NCBI GenBank assembly: GCA_014799985.1
Contig: JAAVGZ010000087.1
Span: 2,181-12,316, forward strand
Direction of reading: 5' to 3'
Source of the DNA: Helicobacter sp.
GTDB taxonomy: Bacteria > Campylobacterota > Campylobacteria > Campylobacterales > Helicobacteraceae
DNA: 10,136 bases
Shown here: one piece after another, positions 6,996-10,136 of the stretch
Position numbering within the stretch: the stretch's first letter is position 1
How the letters are laid out: each line of letters starts with the position of its first letter
Program-made: the position numbers and the translations under genes
Notes under the pieces: model-generated
What the model saw: the letters and a program-made list of their open reading frames with translations, nothing else
Databases searched by the model: none
Told to the model about the DNA's origin: nothing

Positions 6996-7853
6996 TTAAA
7001 AAAACCGCTCCCGCACAAAAGAAAGAAAATTTGTAACGCTTTGCTTGTTTTCAAAGCGGAATTGCAGGCAATTTTTTGTCGCCTTGAGGGCGATGCCCTT
7101 CTCGCCAAGCTTTTGCGTAATGAGCTTGAGCTCTTTTGAATCTATCCATTCCTTTTCATGCGGGGCTTGGCGCAGCTTGCGAATCGAATCTTCTGTCTCG
7201 CGCACGCTCAAATGCTCGTTCATGACGCGCTTGGCAATCTTTTGTTGCGCTTGTGGCGCAAGCGAGGCAATGCTCTTGGCATGCCCTTGCGAAATCTTGT
7301 TCTCAAGCACGGCTTCGGCAACGGATTCTTCGAGGTTGAGCAACCGCAATGTGTTCGTAATCTGCGCGCGACTCTTCGCCACTTTTTGCGCGAGCTGGTC
7401 GTGCGTGAAATGGTATTTGTCAATCAGCTCCTTGTAGCATTGTGCGAGCTCGAGCGGATTCAAATCCTCACGCTGAATGTTCTCAATCAACGCGAGTTCG
7501 CGCAGCTCGTCCCAAACGGCGACATCGATGATGATTGCCTTGATGCTGCTCTGCCCCGCGAGCTTTGCGGCGCGCAGCCGCCGTTCACCCGAAACGAGCA
7601 CATAGCTATCGCTATCGGCGTTGTTTTCGCAAACCAAGATGGGCTGCAAGATTCCATACTCGCGAATCGAATCGCTCAATTCCTGCAAAGCCTGCGGGTC
7701 AAAGGTCTTGCGCGGCTGCATGGGGTTGGGGACAATGCTGTCAATCTCAAGCTCGCAAACCATTCCCGTTTGGTCGTTCAGCGCGTCTGTGTAGGCTTTC
7801 TCTGTTTCGCCCAAAAGGTCGTTGAGCCCCCTGCCCAAATGTTTTTTTGCCAT
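6996..7853 (-). CDS. parB: Chromosome-partitioning protein ParB (Spo0J family)
   Basis: 285-residue centromere-binding CTPase that loads at parS sites, spreads, and activates the ParA ATPase. The N-terminal tail KKHLGRGLNDLLG is the usual ParA-stimulating peptide. The CTP-binding domain follows, with VPNPMQPRKTF (41-51), the ParB box GERRLRA (89-95) and ENIQREDLNPLE (124-135). A helix-turn-helix lies at about 150-173 (THDQLAQKVAKSRAQITNTL) and a C-terminal dimerisation domain at about 238-285. All expected motifs are intact. The ATG at 7853 shares one base with the parA stop (TAATG), with GGAAAG just upstream. Both ends carry homopolymers: A7 right after the start (AAA AAA, residues 3-4) and T7 into the stop (Phe-Phe-TAA). 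I found no parS-like palindrome in the window. Confidence 0.96.
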   Translation of the reverse strand: MAKKHLGRGLNDLLGETEKAYTDALNDQTGMVCELEIDSIVPNPMQPRKTFDPQALQELSDSIREYGILQPILVCENNADSDSYVLVSGERRLRAAKLAGQSSIKAIIIDVAVWDELRELALIENIQREDLNPLELAQCYKELIDKYHFTHDQLAQKVAKSRAQITNTLRLLNLEESVAEAVLENKISQGHAKSIASLAPQAQQKIAKRVMNEHLSVRETEDSIRKLRQAPHEKEWIDSKELKLITQKLGEKGIALKATKNCLQFRFENKQSVTNFLSFVRERFF

Positions 7854-8671
7854 TAGCTTTCCATGATGAGCTGTGCGAGATTCTGATAGGCAATGCTCCC
7901 GGGCGAACGCACATCATAGAGAATCACGGGCTTGCCAAAGCTCGGCGATTCCGCGAGCTTGACGCTGCGGGGAATCACGATATAGGGGCAATTCTCGGTT
8001 TGGTGGCTCTGGCGCGCATGCGAATCCACAAGCTGCTTGAACAAATGCCTATCGAAATGCTGCACCAAATCCTCGAGAACCTGCCGCGAGAGGTTGTTTT
8101 GCGTGCTGTACATCGTGGGCAAGAAGCCCTTGATAGACAGGTTGGGGTTAATCGTTTGGCGCAAGAGCTTCACGGTGTTGAGCAGCTGCGCGAGCCCCTC
8201 GAGTGCGAAAAACTCGCATTGAATCGGGATAATCACCGAGTTTGCAGCCGAGAGCGCGTTGATGGTCAGAGGTCCAAGCGCGGGCGGCGAATCGATGATG
8301 ACATAGTCGTATTGGTCGACAACTTCCTCAATTTTTTGGCGCAACACCGTTTCGCGCCCGTTCTTTTTTTTGTTATACAACTCTTTCTCAATCCCCACGA
8401 GCCCGATGTTTGACGGCGCGACAAAGAGTGTCGGAATCGATGTTTTCTGAATCACCTGCGACAGCTTCTTTGCGCCAATCAGCACATGGTAGATATTGAG
8501 CTCAATGTCGTTGCGGCGAATCCCCAAGCTCGTTGTCGCATTTGCCTGCGGGTCGGCGTCAACGAGCAGCACGCGATGTTCTGCTGACGCAAACGAAGCG
8601 GCAAGATTCACCGCCGTTGTTGTTTTTCCTACACCACCTTTTTGATTTGCAATCGCTATAATCTCACGCAT
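7853..8671 (-). CDS. parA: Chromosome-partitioning ATPase ParA (Soj family)
   Basis: 272-residue Walker-type ATPase that binds the nucleoid non-specifically as an ATP dimer and moves ParB-parS complexes. The deviant Walker A is KGGVGKTT (11-18) with the signature lysine K11, the A' motif is DADPQAN (38-44), and Walker B is VIIDSPP (124-130, D127). The family-typical end IPRSVKLAESPSFGKPVILYD is at 233-253. Compared with the H. pylori protein as I remember it (264 residues), there is an insertion of about 10-12 residues around 214-228 (LVDSHARQSHQTENC), just before this conserved stretch. An A8 run (minus strand) encodes N100-K-K-K. The ATG at 8671 has GAGG 7 nt upstream, and the gene follows birA by 22 nt. 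Confidence 0.97.
   Translation of the reverse strand: MREIIAIANQKGGVGKTTTAVNLAASFASAEHRVLLVDADPQANATTSLGIRRNDIELNIYHVLIGAKKLSQVIQKTSIPTLFVAPSNIGLVGIEKELYNKKKNGRETVLRQKIEEVVDQYDYVIIDSPPALGPLTINALSAANSVIIPIQCEFFALEGLAQLLNTVKLLRQTINPNLSIKGFLPTMYSTQNNLSRQVLEDLVQHFDRHLFKQLVDSHARQSHQTENCPYIVIPRSVKLAESPSFGKPVILYDVRSPGSIAYQNLAQLIMES
8364..8371 (-). repeat. A8 homopolymer in parA
   Basis: Minus strand AAC AAA AAA AAG AAC, coding N-K-K-K-N at residues 100-104. It contains A AAA AAG in phase, the heptamer known from dnaX -1 frameshifting. A -1 shift here would meet a stop about 12 codons later, before Walker B. Confidence 0.85.
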
Positions 8672-8693
8672 AAGCCTGCCTCACTCCCAAAAT

Positions 8694-9338
8694 CTAGGTC
8701 TCGAATCGAGCATTAAAAAGAATCTCGCCGTTGTAGAAAAGCGTTCCATCATCGCGCAGCTCCGCGTCTTTCAGCGGCACAAGAGCGCCTTTGTGATGAA
8801 AGCTAAACCCTTCATTGTTCGCGAATTCTAGCCTATAATTGCTAAAAGTCTGCTTCCATGAAATGCGCGCGAAATCTTTTGCGAGATATTTTTCCAAAAG
8901 CCCATCGCGGCGCACATGCGGCTCGAGCGCGCCGTATTGCGAATCGCCCGAATCGAGGTTGAGCCCGATTCCACAAACGAGATTCTCGCCCACAACCTGC
9001 ACAATCACGCCGCCCGCCTTTTGCGCGCCCACATACAAATCGTTTGGATACTTGAGCCAAACGCGCGAGCCCTGCTTTGCGAGCAAGTCCTTGAACAGCC
9101 AGCCAAAATACAGCGCGCTTGCATGCAGCGGCAAATCATGCGGCAGCGCGGCTTTGGGCAGCGCAAACGAAAACAGCAGAGCAGACGACACATTGTCCCA
9201 AGCGTTCCCGCGCGAGCCGATTCCGTGCGTTTGGCGCTTGGCACACACGGCGCATGGCGCTTGCATGGCGTTTTGGCGCAGTTGCGCCACGAGCCATGTC
9301 TGTGTCGAATCGAGGCAATCAAAAAAAACAATCTCCAC
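8694..9338 (-). CDS. birA: Biotin--[acetyl-CoA-carboxylase] ligase, catalytic domain only
   Basis: Activates biotin as biotinyl-AMP and transfers it to the carboxyl-carrier protein of acetyl-CoA carboxylase. Numbered from the chosen start (214 residues): DSTQ (10-13), the biotin/ATP loop QTHGIGSRG (36-44, a variant of QTxGRGRxG), KYPND (96-100), the catalytic lysine in KAGGV (K107), GIGLNL (123-128), and a C-terminal SH3-like region (about 176-214). There is no N-terminal helix-turn-helix, so this is an enzyme, not a repressor. I chose GTG at 9338: AAAAGG lies 7 nt upstream, and the protein then begins MEIVFFDCLDSTQ, as relatives do. The longer start, ATG at 9356 (220 residues), adds MAKGCD and has no ribosome-binding site. 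The 5' end overlaps fmt by 20 nt (38 nt with the longer start). Confidence 0.9.
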   Translation of the reverse strand: MEIVFFDCLDSTQTWLVAQLRQNAMQAPCAVCAKRQTHGIGSRGNAWDNVSSALLFSFALPKAALPHDLPLHASALYFGWLFKDLLAKQGSRVWLKYPNDLYVGAQKAGGVIVQVVGENLVCGIGLNLDSGDSQYGALEPHVRRDGLLEKYLAKDFARISWKQTFSNYRLEFANNEGFSFHHKGALVPLKDAELRDDGTLFYNGEILFNARFET

Positions 9339-10136
9339 ATCGCAACCTTTTGCCATTCAAATACGCAACCGCGCTCATCGCGTTTTTCGATGGTGGCTGC
9401 ACCGATTGGACAAGCAGCGCGCCGCGTGCGCACCCCACGACAACGCCATCTTTGGCAACCTCGAGAATCTCGCCGCTTCTATGCGCGCCATGCGATTCCA
9501 CGACCCGCGCGCTCTTGAGCTTGAGCCCGCTCTCCAAAAATACATCGGGAAAGAGGGCATAGGCGCGTATTTTGCGCACAATCTGCACAGCATCGCCAAA
9601 ATGCACCTTGCCATCGGCTTTGGCAATCTTTTGGCAGCTGCTCGCGTCTGCGTCAAGCTGCGCAACCCCTCGCAAGCGCGGCAAGCGCGGCAAAGAATCG
9701 AGCAGCAGCGCGGCGGCGGCGGCGCTTAGCGTCTCGAACAGCGCGCATGCGTCTTGTTCGCCAATATGCACGACACTCTGCGCCACCCACTCCCCGCAAT
9801 CCATCTGCGCGTTCATGCGCATGAGGCTCACGCCCGTAACGCTATCGCCGCTAAGCAGCGCCTGCTGAATCGGGCTTGCGCCCCGATAGCGCGGCAGAAG
9901 CGAGGCATGCAGATTATAACAAGGCGCGATGTCGAGCACCTCTTGGGGCAGAATCCTGCCATACGCCGCAACGATGATGAGTTGCGGAGCAAGCGCGCGA
10001 ATCGCCCCAATCGCCTCCGCATCGCGCAAGCGCGTTGGTTGCAGCAGCGCGCCGCCAAAGTCGGGCGGCAACGCGCTCTTGACAGGGCTTGGCGTCTTGG
10101 TCGCCCTGCGCGAGCGCACCTTATCTGGCTGTGTGC
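9319..10136 (-). CDS. fmt: Methionyl-tRNA formyltransferase, 5' end missing
   Basis: Transfers formyl from 10-formyl-tetrahydrofolate to initiator Met-tRNA. It is cut by the window edge: 271 codons are visible, the first full codon being ACA at 10134-10132. A GTG at 10119 is not the real start, because the frame continues upstream through TQPDK, the conserved TQPD motif near residue 36 of E. coli Fmt; about 35 residues are missing. Numbering from that T: TPSPVK (14-19), the formyltransferase motif YNLHASLLPRYRGASPIQ (73-90) with catalytic N74 and H76, and D112 in MDCGEW. The C-terminal tRNA-binding domain spans about 210-271 and ends PPSKNAMSAVAYLNGKRL. An Ala/Leu-rich stretch with short DNA repeats lies at about 136-156. 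The gene is G+C-rich (about 62-63% on sampled lines) and ends Phe-Phe-TGA inside a T8 tract. Confidence 0.95.
   Translation of the reverse strand, partial: TQPDKVRSRRATKTPSPVKSALPPDFGGALLQPTRLRDAEAIGAIRALAPQLIIVAAYGRILPQEVLDIAPCYNLHASLLPRYRGASPIQQALLSGDSVTGVSLMRMNAQMDCGEWVAQSVVHIGEQDACALFETLSAAAAALLLDSLPRLPRLRGVAQLDADASSCQKIAKADGKVHFGDAVQIVRKIRAYALFPDVFLESGLKLKSARVVESHGAHRSGEILEVAKDGVVVGCARGALLVQSVQPPSKNAMSAVAYLNGKRLRCGDCFF
9321..9328 (-). repeat. T8 homopolymer in the fmt/birA overlap
   Basis: Eight consecutive T on the minus strand. In the fmt frame they read (TG)T TTT TTT T(GA), ending the protein Phe-Phe-stop. In the birA frame they read (G)TT TTT TTT, coding Val-Phe-Phe. Removing one T joins the fmt frame to the birA frame. 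Confidence 0.9.
9346..9351 (-). promoter_or_regulatory. Shine-Dalgarno sequence favouring the internal GTG start of birA
   Basis: AAAAGG on the minus strand, 7 nt before GTG at 9338-9336 and inside the end of fmt. It overlaps codons 2-4 of the longer birA reading frame, so it cannot serve the ATG at 9356, which has no similar element. Confidence 0.6.
9676..9693 (-). repeat. Short tandem repeat in fmt (9-nt unit, two exact copies)
   Basis: On the minus strand two exact copies of TTGCCGCGC, followed by a degenerate third copy (TTGCGAGGG), encode LPR-LPR-LRG. Next to it, at about 9710-9724, a run of GCC-type triplets encodes AAAAA. The repeats are in frame, so unit gain or loss would change length without breaking the gene. 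Confidence 0.8.

Noticed and set aside
7395..7425. Possible parS site (CGTGAAA half-site) within parB
   Set aside because: Only one half of a GTTTCACGTGAAAC-like palindrome is present. No full parS-like inverted repeat was found in the window.
7158..7856. Plus-strand open frame of 232 codons opposite parB
   Set aside because: It mirrors parB codons, has no recognisable motif, and ends at the parB start region; treated as a shadow.
8839..9729. Plus-strand open frame of 296 codons opposite birA and fmt
   Set aside because: It lies wholly antisense to two recognised genes, its translation is Arg/Ser/Ala/Pro-rich with no domain, and long antisense frames are expected opposite G+C-rich coding DNA.
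10099..10119. GTG at 10119 as the start of fmt
   Set aside because: The frame stays open upstream to the window edge and encodes TQPDK, a conserved Fmt motif, so the true start is outside the window.
1..10136. Mobile element, prophage, CRISPR or defence system
   Set aside because: All of the sequence is explained by twelve housekeeping genes in a known order. There are no transposase, integrase or direct-repeat arrays, and no space for another system.

Overview
The window is a compact stretch of an epsilonproteobacterial (Campylobacterota) chromosome, most likely from Helicobacter or a close relative such as Wolinella. Two things point there. The gene order fmt-birA-parA-parB-atpF'-atpF-atpH-atpA-atpG-atpD-atpC-tolQ/exbB-tolR/exbD-(tonB/tolA-like) is the one I know from Helicobacter pylori (HP1141 down to about HP1128). 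The proteins also resemble the H. pylori versions as I remember them. Base composition is near 50% G+C overall, clearly richer than H. pylori, so this is another species. I could not run a search, so no species is named.

All twelve genes lie on the minus strand and are read from high to low coordinates. From the upstream end: fmt (9319-10136, 5' end outside the window), birA (8694-9338), parA (7853-8671), parB (6996-7853), the F1Fo ATP synthase block atpF' (6524-6946), atpF (6004-6513), atpH (5474-6004), atpA (3935-5449), atpG (3020-3919), atpD (1559-2983), atpC (1157-1546), then the Tol/Exb energy-transduction pair tolQ (564-1157) and tolR (169-567), and the first 58 codons of a TonB/TolA-like protein (1-176, 3' end outside the window). 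The largest gap is 49 nt (parB to atpF'). Most junctions are a few bases or an overlapping stop/start, and I see no terminator hairpin. A single long transcript, or a few nested ones, is the simplest reading.

The genes fall into four groups. Fmt formylates initiator tRNA and BirA biotinylates carboxyl-carrier proteins. ParA/ParB segregate the chromosome. The ATP synthase genes encode the whole catalytic F1 head (alpha, beta, gamma, delta, epsilon) and both peripheral-stalk subunits (b and b'), but not membrane subunits a and c, which lie elsewhere in H. pylori. TolQ/TolR and the TolA-like protein use the proton-motive force to energise the cell envelope. There are no tRNA or rRNA genes, mobile elements, CRISPR arrays or phage genes, and no stretch over 50 nt without a gene.

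I found no undescribed biological system. The observations worth a second look are small: GGCC is absent by hand count and GATC and GTAC are almost absent; a T8 tract sits in the fmt/birA overlap where loss of one T would fuse the two proteins; birA probably starts at an internal GTG; an 8-codon mini-ORF spans the atpA ribosome-binding site; ParA carries a short insertion; and G+C swings from about 33% in part of tolR to about 63% in fmt.
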